DNA of 60,074 nucleotides from Fimiplasma intestinipullorum (GTDB taxonomy: Bacteria > Bacillota_I > Bacilli_A > Erysipelotrichales > Coprobacillaceae): NCBI GenBank assembly GCA_018715065.1, contig DVMJ01000055.1:1-60074 (forward strand). The letters are read 5' to 3'. The notes under the pieces are model-generated. The model ran no database searches. It saw only the letters and a program-made list of their open reading frames with translations, and was not told the DNA's origin. A program made the position numbers and the translations under genes. Position 1 is the stretch's first letter, and every line of letters starts with the position of its first letter. Below, one piece after another: positions 8,229 through 16,573 of the stretch.

Positions 8229-9242
8229 TTAGAGAACATCGTAATAATCATTGCACTTAAAGGTCAACAGCACCCGCGTCCAGGCGTTTTCTTTGGATTC
8301 AATGCAGATCCGATGTCCCATCTTCTCACAAAGCAGCTTACATAAATATAAGCCCATGCCCGTAGCCTGACGCTTGACACGGCCATTGCTGCCGGTAAAA
8401 GACTTTTCAAAGACACGCGGCAGTTCTGAAGCTTTGATCCCTAATCCATGATCCTCTATCATCAACGTCAGTTCGTCCCCTTCCTTCCAGCTGTCAAAAA
8501 TCATGACATCCTGTTCATGACGCATGTATTGAAAGGCGTTCTGTACGATCTGCGAAAGCATGAACGCCAGCCATTTTGAATCCGTATAGACGACCTCATC
8601 CAGATGCTTGAGTTCCAGTCCCATCTTTTCGTAACGGAATTGATCGCGATGTTTCGCCACGACTTCGTAAACGATCTCCTTTAAAGAATGCCTGCCGATA
8701 AGATAATCTTTCTCACTGTTATTTGCCCGCATGTAATAGAGGACCGGTTCGGTGCAGCGATCGATCCGATCCACCTGCTCGCCCAGGCGGTTATTCAGGC
8801 TGGAAGGATGATTATGAAGCATCAGGTATAAACTCGAGATCGGCAGTTTGACCTCATGAATCCACAATTCCAGATAAGCACGAAAATCATCTAATTGATG
8901 CTTATAATCCAAAAGATGCTCCTGCATCGACTTATCGATCTCATAAAGGCTCTCACACAAGTATCTTCCTTCATAAAAACGAGGATGAGAAACCAGCTCT
9001 GTAATCAGATACTTCTCTGAAAGGCGCTCCAACTGGCGGCTGAATTCCCGATAAAACTGGCGCCGGCGCCCATAATCATAAACAAAACAGGCCCCAAGAC
9101 TTGTCACCAGGACAAACCCAATCGCCAGTGTAAATTCCACATTGCGTCCATAGACCTGTGTCATCCATAACACACCAAAAACACCAAACAATAAAATCAA
9201 CAGGCTGACCATATGATCAGCCACATAATCTTTCCATTTCAT
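8229..9242 (-). CDS. BceS-like intramembrane-sensing histidine kinase
   Basis: A 337-residue kinase. Two membrane helices (about residues 11-31 and 35-57) are joined by only a few residues, so there is no extracellular sensing domain: the hallmark of intramembrane-sensing kinases that take their signal from a BceAB transporter. The phospho-acceptor is H129 in WIHEVKLPIS. The ATPase domain has DHGLGI, a FEKSFTG stretch and the GMGLYL G-box. Its ATG overlaps the stop of the response regulator by 4 nt. It should phosphorylate that regulator when the transporter meets its antimicrobial ligand. Confidence 0.88.
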   Translation of the reverse strand: MKWKDYVADHMVSLLILLFGVFGVLWMTQVYGRNVEFTLAIGFVLVTSLGACFVYDYGRRRQFYREFSRQLERLSEKYLITELVSHPRFYEGRYLCESLYEIDKSMQEHLLDYKHQLDDFRAYLELWIHEVKLPISSLYLMLHNHPSSLNNRLGEQVDRIDRCTEPVLYYMRANNSEKDYLIGRHSLKEIVYEVVAKHRDQFRYEKMGLELKHLDEVVYTDSKWLAFMLSQIVQNAFQYMRHEQDVMIFDSWKEGDELTLMIEDHGLGIKASELPRVFEKSFTGSNGRVKRQATGMGLYLCKLLCEKMGHRICIESKENAWTRVLLTFKCNDYYDVL

Positions 9243-9901
9243 TTCAGTAAATATCCCTGTCCTCTCCTGGTCTCAATGACCTCATTTAAACCGATATCCG
9301 CTAATTTGCGACGCAGTCGATTCATGTTGACGGTTAGCGTATTATCATCGATAAAGCGCTCTGTGCTCCATAAATAGTCCATGATCTCATCCCGGCTGAC
9401 GATCGTGCCACGATGCTGATAAAGAAAATAGAAGATCCCCATTTCATTTTTAGAAAGCACAAGTTCCTTTTGCTCACTTTCCAGTGAGCTGCGCTCTAAA
9501 TTGATATGCACATGGCGATAGTCCATCGTATTTGGCTGTTGGCCCATGCGTTTAAAGAGGGCTTCGATATGTAAAAGCAGCAGTTGAGGATGATAAGGCT
9601 TAGTGAGATAGTCATCGGCACCGTAACTTAAACTGAGCATCTCATCCATCTCAGTATTTTTGCTGGTGACCATGATGACAGGTACATTGGAATGCGCACG
9701 CAATTGTTTTAATAAATATTGCCCATTGAGCCCCGGCATCACAATATCCATCAAAACCAGATCCGGATCCTGCTGTAAAATAGCGGAAACAGGATCCTCG
9801 AAATCAGTCAGGATCATAGCGGCATAGCCATTATTATTTAAAAGCAAAGCGAGTTCCTCTCTTAAAGGCACTTCATCTTCAATGATCAAGATTTTCTTCA
9901 T
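9239..9901 (-). CDS. BceR-like response regulator (OmpR family)
   Basis: A 220-residue regulator. The receiver domain carries the acidic pair in IIEDE, phospho-acceptor D52 in LMDIVMPG and K101 in YLTKPY. A C-terminal winged helix (residues about 125-220, ending ETRRGQGYLLK) is typical of OmpR-type DNA binding. Pairing with an intramembrane-sensing kinase makes it BceR-like, and a matching operator lies upstream of the transporter operon. It overlaps both neighbours by 4 nt (ATGA), so it is translated as part of a four-gene regulatory operon. Confidence 0.9.
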   Translation of the reverse strand: MKKILIIEDEVPLREELALLLNNNGYAAMILTDFEDPVSAILQQDPDLVLMDIVMPGLNGQYLLKQLRAHSNVPVIMVTSKNTEMDEMLSLSYGADDYLTKPYHPQLLLLHIEALFKRMGQQPNTMDYRHVHINLERSSLESEQKELVLSKNEMGIFYFLYQHRGTIVSRDEIMDYLWSTERFIDDNTLTVNMNRLRRKLADIGLNEVIETRRGQGYLLK

Positions 9902-10521
9902 CGGCTTCCCTCCATCACCTGATAATAATAAATAGCCAATTGGGTACGATCACGTAATTCCAGCTTATTCAGGAGCGTTGAAAGATAATTACGCACCGTT
10001 CCTTCGCTCAAATAGAGGGCCTGACTGATCTCACGATTATTATATCCCTTCGCCACATATTCGATGATCTCAACCTCCCGTTCTGTCAGATCAGCACTGG
10101 CTTTCGTCTGATGTTTTTTGAAGAGTTGCGGGATCTTCGCCACAATTTCAGTGTTATAGACTTTCTGTCCCTCCTTGATTGCTTGCAGGGAGGCTTCCAG
10201 GCCTGCATAATTCTGCTTCAGAATATAACCGCTCACTCCTAAGGTCAGCGCCTTGATGATATATTCCTCATCATGAAAGGTCGTCAGCAGCAAGATACGC
10301 GCCTGCGGATCTTGCTGCAGCAGTTCGCGACTGGCCTCCAGGCCATCTCCATCAGGCATGCGAATATCCATGAGGACGATTTCAGGCTGCGTCTTTAAAT
10401 AAGCAGAAACGACCTCCCGTCCGCCGCCCAGCTCACTGACGACCTGATGCCCACTCGCTTCTAATATGGTTTTTAATGACATTCTGACGATGGCATCATC
10501 ATCCACGATCATGATCTTCAT
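9898..10521 (-). CDS. NarL/LuxR-type response regulator
   Basis: A 207-residue regulator with a receiver domain (acidic cluster VDDD near the start, phospho-acceptor D52 in LMDIRMPDGDG) and a LuxR-type helix-turn-helix (about residues 140-205, with LTEREVEIIEYVAKGYNNREISQ split across helices). The cognate kinase is the upstream gene, which it overlaps by 23 nt; GGAGGAGAAG precedes its start. DesR/YvfU/LiaR-like regulators of this kind commonly control an adjacent ABC-2 exporter, here divergent at 11684. A 7-bp inverted repeat in the divergent promoter is a likely site. Confidence 0.9.
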   Translation of the reverse strand: MKIMIVDDDAIVRMSLKTILEASGHQVVSELGGGREVVSAYLKTQPEIVLMDIRMPDGDGLEASRELLQQDPQARILLLTTFHDEEYIIKALTLGVSGYILKQNYAGLEASLQAIKEGQKVYNTEIVAKIPQLFKKHQTKASADLTEREVEIIEYVAKGYNNREISQALYLSEGTVRNYLSTLLNKLELRDRTQLAIYYYQVMEGSR

Positions 10522-11539
10522 GTATCTTCTCCTCCTTTGGCCAGCTGATATGGATCTTAAATCCGTTCTGGGTATCGAGATTCCAATGTCCCTTTAAAAG
10601 CTGTACTCTTTCCTGCATGTTCGCTAGTCCCATCCCACCGCTCTTGATCTTTCCAACTGGACCGTTATCGGCAATGATCAACTGGTAAAAGCCGGGCTGC
10701 TCACTCAGTGTCAACTGCACCCTGGTCGCCTTGGAATGACGGGTCACATTATGTAAGGCCTCATTGATAATGGCGATCACATGCTTGCCCTGCCAGGTTG
10801 AAAACGGGTGATCGATCTGCTGGTGCAACGTGAGTGGACAGAACTGGAACTGATGAATACAACGTTGCAGTTCACTATCAAAATCCCAGCTGGCATCTTC
10901 GAGGTCGTGTAAGCTCTGACGCGCACTATGCATGCCTCGATCGAGTGTCTGCGAGAGCGTCTGTAAAAGCGGCTCAAGCCGCTGATCCTGATTGACGGCC
11001 TGCAATGCCCCAACCTGCAGAAGACTGCTGGAAAGCACATGACCGATGGAATCATGCAGATCTCGCGCAATCCGGTTGCGCTCCTGTAACCTGGCAATTT
11101 CAATTTCATATTGTTTTTCCGCTTCAAGCCGTGCATTCTGTTCGGCTAAGAAACGTTCTTTTTCCACAAAATCATCTCGCTGGTGTTTTAAACGCGTGTG
11201 ATCCTGTAAATAGTTCTGCTCCAGCTTACCTAACTGCCAGCCAAAGGCGAGCCAAATACATCCCCACAAAAACGTTGGATCAGCATAAAACAGCGCCGGA
11301 AGAACAGAAAAAAGACAGATCAGAGGATGAAAAGGATAGCCGCCATAGGCCCATAAACCAAAATAATACGTCAACTCCGGAAAAAGGAAAACCAGCCCCA
11401 GGCCAACGCCAAACAAGCCTTTCTGTCCCCCTTGAGAAAGCGGCAGTGCCTGCAGCAGCGAAATGCATAGCGCTATTAAAAACAGATCCACTCGGCCAAC
11501 CTGACTTAAGCCTAAGAGAAGCAGTCCCCATCTGATCAC
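10499..11539 (-). CDS. NarL-family sensor histidine kinase (HisKA_3)
   Basis: A kinase of about 346 residues. The N-terminal 105 residues are several hydrophobic helices with very short loops, followed by a coiled-coil linker and the HisKA_3 dimerisation domain with RDLHDSIGH (H162 from this start). A HATPase domain follows with NEALHNVTRHS and SGGMGLANMQERV. It is the DesK/LiaS/YvfT type. The GTG at 11539 has GAGG at 8 nt and is preferred; a GTG at 11548 is the alternative. It heads the overlapping operon of two two-component systems. Confidence 0.85.
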   Translation of the reverse strand: MIRWGLLLLGLSQVGRVDLFLIALCISLLQALPLSQGGQKGLFGVGLGLVFLFPELTYYFGLWAYGGYPFHPLICLFSVLPALFYADPTFLWGCIWLAFGWQLGKLEQNYLQDHTRLKHQRDDFVEKERFLAEQNARLEAEKQYEIEIARLQERNRIARDLHDSIGHVLSSSLLQVGALQAVNQDQRLEPLLQTLSQTLDRGMHSARQSLHDLEDASWDFDSELQRCIHQFQFCPLTLHQQIDHPFSTWQGKHVIAIINEALHNVTRHSKATRVQLTLSEQPGFYQLIIADNGPVGKIKSGGMGLANMQERVQLLKGHWNLDTQNGFKIHISWPKEEKIHEDHDRG

Positions 11540-11559
11540 ACGTCTCACCTCACTCTTTT

Positions 11560-11588
11560 ATTGTACTGATTTTTAAGACAATTGAAAA
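11560..11588 (-). promoter_or_regulatory. Candidate promoter of the double two-component operon
   Basis: TACAAT (11560-11565) with TTTTCA (11583-11588) at 17-nt spacing on the minus strand. It diverges from the exporter promoter and shares the space with the inverted repeat at 11607-11626. Confidence 0.4.
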
Positions 11589-11606
11589 GGAAAAAAAAGT
11601 GACATT

Positions 11607-11634
11607 TGTCATCTGCGTTGATGACAGCGATGAC
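11607..11634. promoter_or_regulatory. Candidate operator of the NarL-type regulator
   Basis: TGTCATC and GATGACA form a perfect 7-bp inverted repeat with a 6-nt spacer (11607-11626). A further GATGAC half-site lies at 11629-11634. It sits directly upstream of the poor -35 region of the exporter promoter, where an activating response regulator would bind. Confidence 0.6.
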
Positions 11635-11657
11635 TAAGCAACATCTTCTGGATCCTG

Positions 11658-11663
11658 TATAAT
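11658..11663 (+). promoter_or_regulatory. -10 box of the ABC-2 exporter operon
   Basis: TATAAT, 21 nt before the ATG. At 17-nt spacing the -35 is a poor TAAGCA, consistent with activator dependence. Confidence 0.55.
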
Positions 11664-11683
11664 AAGGATATGAGGTGAAGCTT

Positions 11684-12625
11684 ATGTTGATAAAAGTTGA
11701 AAATCTAGTTAAACGCTACGGCGATCATTTAGCACTGGACCATTTAAACCTGGAAGTCAAAGAAGGAGAGATCTTGGGTCTGCTCGGTCCAAACGGAAGT
11801 GGCAAAACGACGGCCATTCATTGCATCCTCTCCTTGCTCACTTACGATAAAGGTCAAATTGAGATCTTTGGTCAACCGATGCGTCCCAATGCCTATGACA
11901 TCAAACGGCAGATCGGCATCGTGTTCCAACAGGTTGCCGTCTTCTCTGAGTTGACCGTACAAGAAAATATTCACTATTTCTGTTCGCTCTACATCAAAGA
12001 TAAGGCACTGTGTAAACAGTATGTGCAAGAGGCCATGCGATTTGTTGAGCTGGAAGAATATGCCAACTTTCTGCCCGCTAAATTGAGTGGTGGATTGCTC
12101 AGGCGTCTTAACATCGCCTGCGGTATCGCCCATCATCCGCGGCTCATCTTCATGGATGAACCAACGGTCGCTGTCGATCCGCAAAGCCGCAATGCCATCT
12201 TACAGGGGATCCGTCAGCTCAACGAACAGGGCGCCACGATCATTTATACCAGTCACTATATGGAAGAAGTCGAACAGTTATGCAGCCGTATCATCATACT
12301 GGATCATGGCCAGGTGGCCGCCGTCGGCAGCAAAGAAGCCCTGAAAGAAATGATTACCTTAAAGCAAAAGGTGAGCATCGATCAAATCACCCTCACCCCT
12401 TTGCAGCAAGCAAACATTCAAAAACTCCCCCACGTTTATGCCCTTGATTATGCGCACGAACGACTGGAAATCAAGTATAACAGCCAGGAACACTGCCTGG
12501 TGACACTCTTAGACTATTTAGAAGCCAACCATATTACCTATGGTCGCGTCTACACCGAAATGCCCACTTTAAACGATGTCTTCTTAGAGATGACTGGAAG
12601 AGAATTGAGGGATGATCATGCATAA
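11684..12625 (+). CDS. ABC-2 exporter ATPase
   Basis: ATPase of about 313 residues. It has Walker A GPNGSGKTT, Q-loop GIVFQQVAV, a signature that departs from consensus (LSGGLLRRLNIACGI), Walker B LIFMDEPTVAVD and H-switch YTSHY. A C-terminal tail of about 90 residues is typical of drug or antibiotic export ATPases (CcmA/YvfR group). The ATG at 11684 has GAGGTGA at a good distance; a GTG at 11675 lies inside that site and is less likely. It overlaps the first permease. The divergent NarL system probably controls it. Confidence 0.9.
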   Translation: MLIKVENLVKRYGDHLALDHLNLEVKEGEILGLLGPNGSGKTTAIHCILSLLTYDKGQIEIFGQPMRPNAYDIKRQIGIVFQQVAVFSELTVQENIHYFCSLYIKDKALCKQYVQEAMRFVELEEYANFLPAKLSGGLLRRLNIACGIAHHPRLIFMDEPTVAVDPQSRNAILQGIRQLNEQGATIIYTSHYMEEVEQLCSRIIILDHGQVAAVGSKEALKEMITLKQKVSIDQITLTPLQQANIQKLPHVYALDYAHERLEIKYNSQEHCLVTLLDYLEANHITYGRVYTEMPTLNDVFLEMTGRELRDDHA

Positions 12626-13670
12626 TCTGATTTTGGAAATTCAACGTAAGACCCGTAACTGGGCACTGATCTTCTGGATCCTGGTCTTTCCTCTGATCCT
12701 GACTGTTCTTTTTCGTCTGATTATTGCCAATGCCTACACAACAGCCTCTTCCCCTGCTCAAGTAGGAACACTTTCATTAAACAATGATCCACAGCTGGCC
12801 GCTGTTTTAGATCAGCTGGAAACAGAAGGGATCATCACGCTGGTTGAACCGGAACAGGCAGATGCTGTTTTAGAAGTTCAGGAGGATGGACAGCTTGTCG
12901 TGCATATGGATGACAACGGCATCGCTCAAACCATCATTACAGCCATCGCCAACCAGTATCAGCAAAACCGGGCCTTGACAGAACAAACCGGGATCCTGCC
13001 TGACAATAGCCAGACAGCTTATCTTGTTGAAAGGACCATGCCATCAAACAAGAGCCTGATCTATATCAATTATTTTACGACCCTGGCCATGGGCTGCCTT
13101 TCGAGTGCCTATTTTGGCCTGAAAGCCATCAATGATCTGCAGGCCAATCTCAGTGAGGTCGGGAAACGTCTGGCCTGCTCGCCAGAAAAAAAATCCTATC
13201 TCGTCTTCAAACAGGTCCTCAGCAACAATCTCATCTGTATGAGCTTAAATCTGATCCAGATCCTGGTCATGAAATACTTATTGCAGATTGATTTTGGGAC
13301 GCACACCGGTTTTATCCTGCTGACAACCTTCCTGGGTTCCTGGTTAGGCAACGGACTGGGCATGGTCGTGGGCGGCTTCTTGAAACTGAACTATAACGAT
13401 AAAAGCAATCTGCTGACGGCCATCATCATGCTTGGCAATACTGCTGCTGGGATGATGCTCCCGCAGATCAAATACCTGGTTCGGCTTTATTGTCCGCTGG
13501 CAGATGCTCTCAATCCTGCAGCCTTGATCACGGATGCCTATTATCAGCTCAGCTTCTATGGCCTGAACGCTACCTATTATCGGTTGATCATCACCATGGC
13601 AGTGATAGGACTTCTCTTCTATCTTTTGACCTTATTGATCTTAAGGAGGCAACGTTATGCAAGTCTTTAA
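12618..13670 (+). CDS. ABC-2 type permease, first subunit
   Basis: About 350 residues. One N-terminal membrane helix (residues about 12-35) is followed by an extracytoplasmic segment of about 130 residues and five or six C-terminal helices, the ABC2_membrane_3 layout. The second ATG (12618) has GAGGG at 7 nt; the ATG at 12612 is too close to that site. The start overlaps the ATPase stop and its end overlaps the next permease, so the two permeases probably form the heterodimeric channel of a drug, peptide or lipid exporter. The substrate is unknown. Confidence 0.85.
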   Translation: MHNLILEIQRKTRNWALIFWILVFPLILTVLFRLIIANAYTTASSPAQVGTLSLNNDPQLAAVLDQLETEGIITLVEPEQADAVLEVQEDGQLVVHMDDNGIAQTIITAIANQYQQNRALTEQTGILPDNSQTAYLVERTMPSNKSLIYINYFTTLAMGCLSSAYFGLKAINDLQANLSEVGKRLACSPEKKSYLVFKQVLSNNLICMSLNLIQILVMKYLLQIDFGTHTGFILLTTFLGSWLGNGLGMVVGGFLKLNYNDKSNLLTAIIMLGNTAAGMMLPQIKYLVRLYCPLADALNPAALITDAYYQLSFYGLNATYYRLIITMAVIGLLFYLLTLLILRRQRYASL

Positions 13671-14796
13671 ACTCTACTGGAAACTGACCCGCTCGAAATG
13701 GAAGACCTTCTTGCTTTATCTATTGATCTATCTTTCGGTTTTTGCCCTCATGATCGGTTTCCGTAACGACTCCGCGACTCACTATGAAGCCAGTACTGTT
13801 GTCATCGGCGTCATAGACGAAGATCATTCCGAGCTATCCGGTCTGCTGAAGGATTATCTTGAAAAAACGCATCAGGTCGTCTTTTATGAAGATGCCCACG
13901 AAATGCAGGACGGGCTCTTTTATCAGTATCTCAATCTCACTTTGCATATTCCGGATGGCTTTGAAGAAGCCTTTTTGGATGGACAGGGAGAATTAGATTA
14001 TCAGGGTAATCAAGGTTTATCCGCTTCCCTGGCTTCACGCAACATCGCTTTTTACTTAGAAAAGATGTATGCCCTGCACCGGCAGGATCCCCAACTCGGT
14101 CTCAGTGCACAACAAGAGATCTTGCTGCCCATCTTAAGTCAGCAGGTTACCGTTGATTTTAGTCAGTCCAATCAGGATCAGTCCTCGTTTGTCTCCGCCT
14201 TAAATTACCTCAGCTATGTCATCATGGCTTTACTGACCACGATGATCTCCAGTTGTCTTATCGAAATGCGTGATCCGCAAAGCTACACCCGCATGTTAGC
14301 TTCACCGATGTCAGCCAAAAGAATTACCTTGGAACTGTTATTAGGGGCCGGTTCCTTTGCCCTGGTGATTCTTTTTGCCTTCAGTCTCATCTTAATGCGC
14401 TTCTTTCCTGCTGAGATCTTCTCATCCCAGGGAGCCCTGTGGCTCTGTCATCTAGGCATCTATACACTGGCCTGCTATACGCTCTCCGTATTGCTCAGCC
14501 ATCTGGTCACACGCTTCCGTCATCCTAAAGATGTCCTGACCATGTTAAGTCAGCTCATCTCGCTTGGATCTGCGTTTCTGGGAGGTGCCTTTTTATCACA
14601 ATCCCTGATCAACAGTACCATGAGCCGCATTGCTTCCTTTACACCGCTCTACTGGTATGTCAAAGGCAATACGCTCATTCAGACAGGCACATTCTCTGAA
14701 CTGGCTGTCTGCTGGGGGCTCCTGGCTCTTTTCACCCTGGCTTTTGCGTTATTGACGATGTATGTCAATTTTCATGATTTAGCGCGTCACCAATAA
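13657..14796 (+). CDS. ABC-2 type permease, second subunit
   Basis: A 379-residue permease with the same plan as its neighbour: an N-terminal helix (about residues 17-36), an external domain of about 150 residues, then about six helices to the C-terminus. AAGGAGGCAACGTT before the ATG gives a strong start within the 3' end of the upstream permease. It ends the exporter operon; no clear terminator hairpin follows, and the RpiR gene begins 45 nt later. Confidence 0.85.
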   Translation: MQVFKLYWKLTRSKWKTFLLYLLIYLSVFALMIGFRNDSATHYEASTVVIGVIDEDHSELSGLLKDYLEKTHQVVFYEDAHEMQDGLFYQYLNLTLHIPDGFEEAFLDGQGELDYQGNQGLSASLASRNIAFYLEKMYALHRQDPQLGLSAQQEILLPILSQQVTVDFSQSNQDQSSFVSALNYLSYVIMALLTTMISSCLIEMRDPQSYTRMLASPMSAKRITLELLLGAGSFALVILFAFSLILMRFFPAEIFSSQGALWLCHLGIYTLACYTLSVLLSHLVTRFRHPKDVLTMLSQLISLGSAFLGGAFLSQSLINSTMSRIASFTPLYWYVKGNTLIQTGTFSELAVCWGLLALFTLAFALLTMYVNFHDLARHQ

Positions 14797-14840
14797 CATT
14801 CGCTCTGGATTTATGATAAAATGAGCTTAGAGGTGATCAT

Positions 14841-15743
14841 ATGCTGATTCGTGAAAGACTGGAAAAAGGCAATTTTTCCAGCAGTGAAAGAACCATTGTT
14901 GATTTTATCTTAGAACAGAAGATGAAAATTCAAGACATGACAACTAAAGAGATTGCCCAGGCGACATATACCTCCCCTTCTACCCTGATCCGCATTGCAC
15001 ATAAAATGCATTTTAATGGATGGAACGAACTCAAGGCGGCGTATCTCAAAGAAACCCAATACCTGGAGACGCATTTTGCTCACATCGATGCCAATCTGCC
15101 CTTTGAGAATAATGATACGATCATGTCCATTGCTTCGAAGCTGGCGACGCTCAAAAAGGAATCCATCGATGATACGCTTCCCTTAGTGACCCACGATGAG
15201 CTGCAAAAGGCTGTTGGGATCATTCGCAAGAGTGAGGGCATTCGCCTCTTTGCCGTCAGTAACAACGGATTGATCACACAGGAATTTGCCCATCGGATGG
15301 GCCGCATCGGCAAAGAAGTCAAGGTCTGTGCCCTGCAGGGGGAACTCGTTTATCAGGCTTGCCTGACACAGGCAAAAGACTGTGCCATCATCGTTTCCTA
15401 CTCAGGCGAAACACCTATTCTGGGCCGTGTTGCCAGTGCCCTGAAAGCCAACCATATTCCGCTCATTGCCATCACCAATATCGGAGACAACACCGTTTCC
15501 CGCCAGGCGGATGTCGTTTTGCGGATTTGTACCTGGGAACGTCTCTATTCCAAGATTGCGACCTTTTCAACCGATATTTCCATCGAGTACATTCTGGATC
15601 TGCTTTATGCCTGTGTCTTTGCCCTGCATTACGATCGCCATCTCAAGACCAAGATCGATGTCTCCCGCATGATCGAAAGAGGGCGCTTCTCCACGCTGGA
15701 GATGGTACGAGAAAATCCTTTTGAAGATGAAAACGCCGAATGA
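14841..15743 (+). CDS. RpiR/MurR-family transcriptional regulator
   Basis: A 300-residue regulator. The N-terminal RpiR helix-turn-helix (residues about 1-75, with MTTKEIAQATYTSPSTLIRI) is followed by a SIS sugar-phosphate-binding domain (about 125-250, with VSNNGL, IIVSYSGETPI and ITNIGDN). Such regulators sense phosphosugars and control sugar or amino-sugar use genes. No sugar operon directly adjoins it; the next gene on the other strand is a broken aldo/keto reductase. GAGGTGATCAT precedes the ATG. The target is unknown. Confidence 0.92.
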   Translation: MLIRERLEKGNFSSSERTIVDFILEQKMKIQDMTTKEIAQATYTSPSTLIRIAHKMHFNGWNELKAAYLKETQYLETHFAHIDANLPFENNDTIMSIASKLATLKKESIDDTLPLVTHDELQKAVGIIRKSEGIRLFAVSNNGLITQEFAHRMGRIGKEVKVCALQGELVYQACLTQAKDCAIIVSYSGETPILGRVASALKANHIPLIAITNIGDNTVSRQADVVLRICTWERLYSKIATFSTDISIEYILDLLYACVFALHYDRHLKTKIDVSRMIERGRFSTLEMVRENPFEDENAE

Positions 15744-15757
15744 TTCGGCGTTTTTAT
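15732..15757. terminator. Bidirectional intrinsic terminator
   Basis: AACGCCGAA (15732-15740) and TTCGGCGTT (15744-15752) form a perfect 9-bp stem whose loop is the RpiR stop codon. T runs follow on both strands, so it also serves the convergent pseudogene. Confidence 0.9.
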
Positions 15758-16422
15758 GCTTGGATCCAGCGCATTTCCTCCGCGCTTAACGTAAAGTCAA
15801 AGAGCTGCAGACAAGCGCTGTGCCTGGTCGTGACCGCAATACCTCTTTGCAGTAAATAACGCAGATAAATGACTTCTGGCTGGCGTTGTTTCATCAGCGC
15901 AATGCGCTGGACCTCGCGATTCTCAACTCCGTCCTGACCCTGAACCATCAAGGCAATCTTATGGGCTTGGCAGTATTCGATCAACTCCTCGGTCAGGCTG
16001 GATGCGCTGACGAGATTGACACTCGGGATCTTATGCATAGAGCCAAGCAAGGCATTCAGCTATGGAATTGTATAATAAGCCACCCCGATGCTATGCGTAT
16101 AACCGGCTTCCTGCCATTTTTCCATCATGAGATAAGTAGCCACCTCCTTCCCCTCCAGCAACATAAGATCGATATCCATCAATCCCCTGATTGCCGGCAA
16201 ACGCGTATCGATATGCAGTGTCAGAAAGAAATCATCACGCTCCAACGGTTCAACAAGCATGGTTGAGATTTGCGCCTCGCTGCCCAGGGAAAAATGAAAA
16301 TGCCGGCAGCCGCCTCTCCTGGCAGTTTGGATTTCCTGCAGTGGGGTTGATCTCTCGACAAAGAGACTCGTTACCGGCATCTTTTGATGGCAGCATAATT
16401 TCACACATGTGGATAAATTCAT
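15754..16422 (-). pseudogene. Degenerate aldo/keto reductase with in-frame TAG
   Basis: Two same-frame open stretches, 120 and about 101 codons, are separated by one TAG at 16060-16062. Joined, they follow an aldo/keto reductase: VKLCCHQKMPVTSL at the N-terminus, an MEKWQEAGYTHSIGVAYY segment (family: GVSNF), PSVNLVSA (family: P-VNQVE), LRYLLQRGIAVTT, and FDFTLSAEEM at the end. The stop falls where the family has the helix after GVSNF. At about 222 codons against the usual 280, the protein also lacks the catalytic Asp/Tyr block. Promoter and AAAGGAGGG site are intact, so decay is probably recent or the protein was already non-enzymatic. Confidence 0.8.
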
Positions 16423-16445
16423 TGAAATCGCCCTCCTTTGGCACT

Positions 16446-16473
16446 ATTATGCCATAGAAGAGCGGGTTATCAA
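16446..16473 (-). promoter_or_regulatory. Promoter of the broken AKR gene
   Basis: TTGATA (16468-16473) and CATAAT (16446-16451) on the minus strand at 16-nt spacing, about 25 nt upstream of the start codon. Confidence 0.55.
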
Positions 16474-16546
16474 GTGATCAGGCATGCTTTCGAATACAGT
16501 TCACATGCTTTGTCCTTACACCAGGAGGTTTAGAAAATACAGTTTA

Positions 16547-16573
16547 CAAAAAAGGTGGGAGCGATCCCACCTT
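16547..16573 (-). terminator. Intrinsic terminator of the DUF362 gene
   Basis: AAGGTGGGA (16552-16560) pairs with TCCCACCTT (16565-16573); a T run follows on the minus strand. Confidence 0.88.

Noticed and set aside
11005..11535. 176-codon plus-strand frame opposite the NarL-type kinase
   Set aside because: Low-complexity Gln/Pro-rich translation, no ribosome binding site, fully antisense to a well-supported kinase gene.
16060..16062. In-frame TAG as possible pyrrolysine or readthrough codon
   Set aside because: TAG is used as a normal stop elsewhere here and the protein lacks its active site; decay is simpler.
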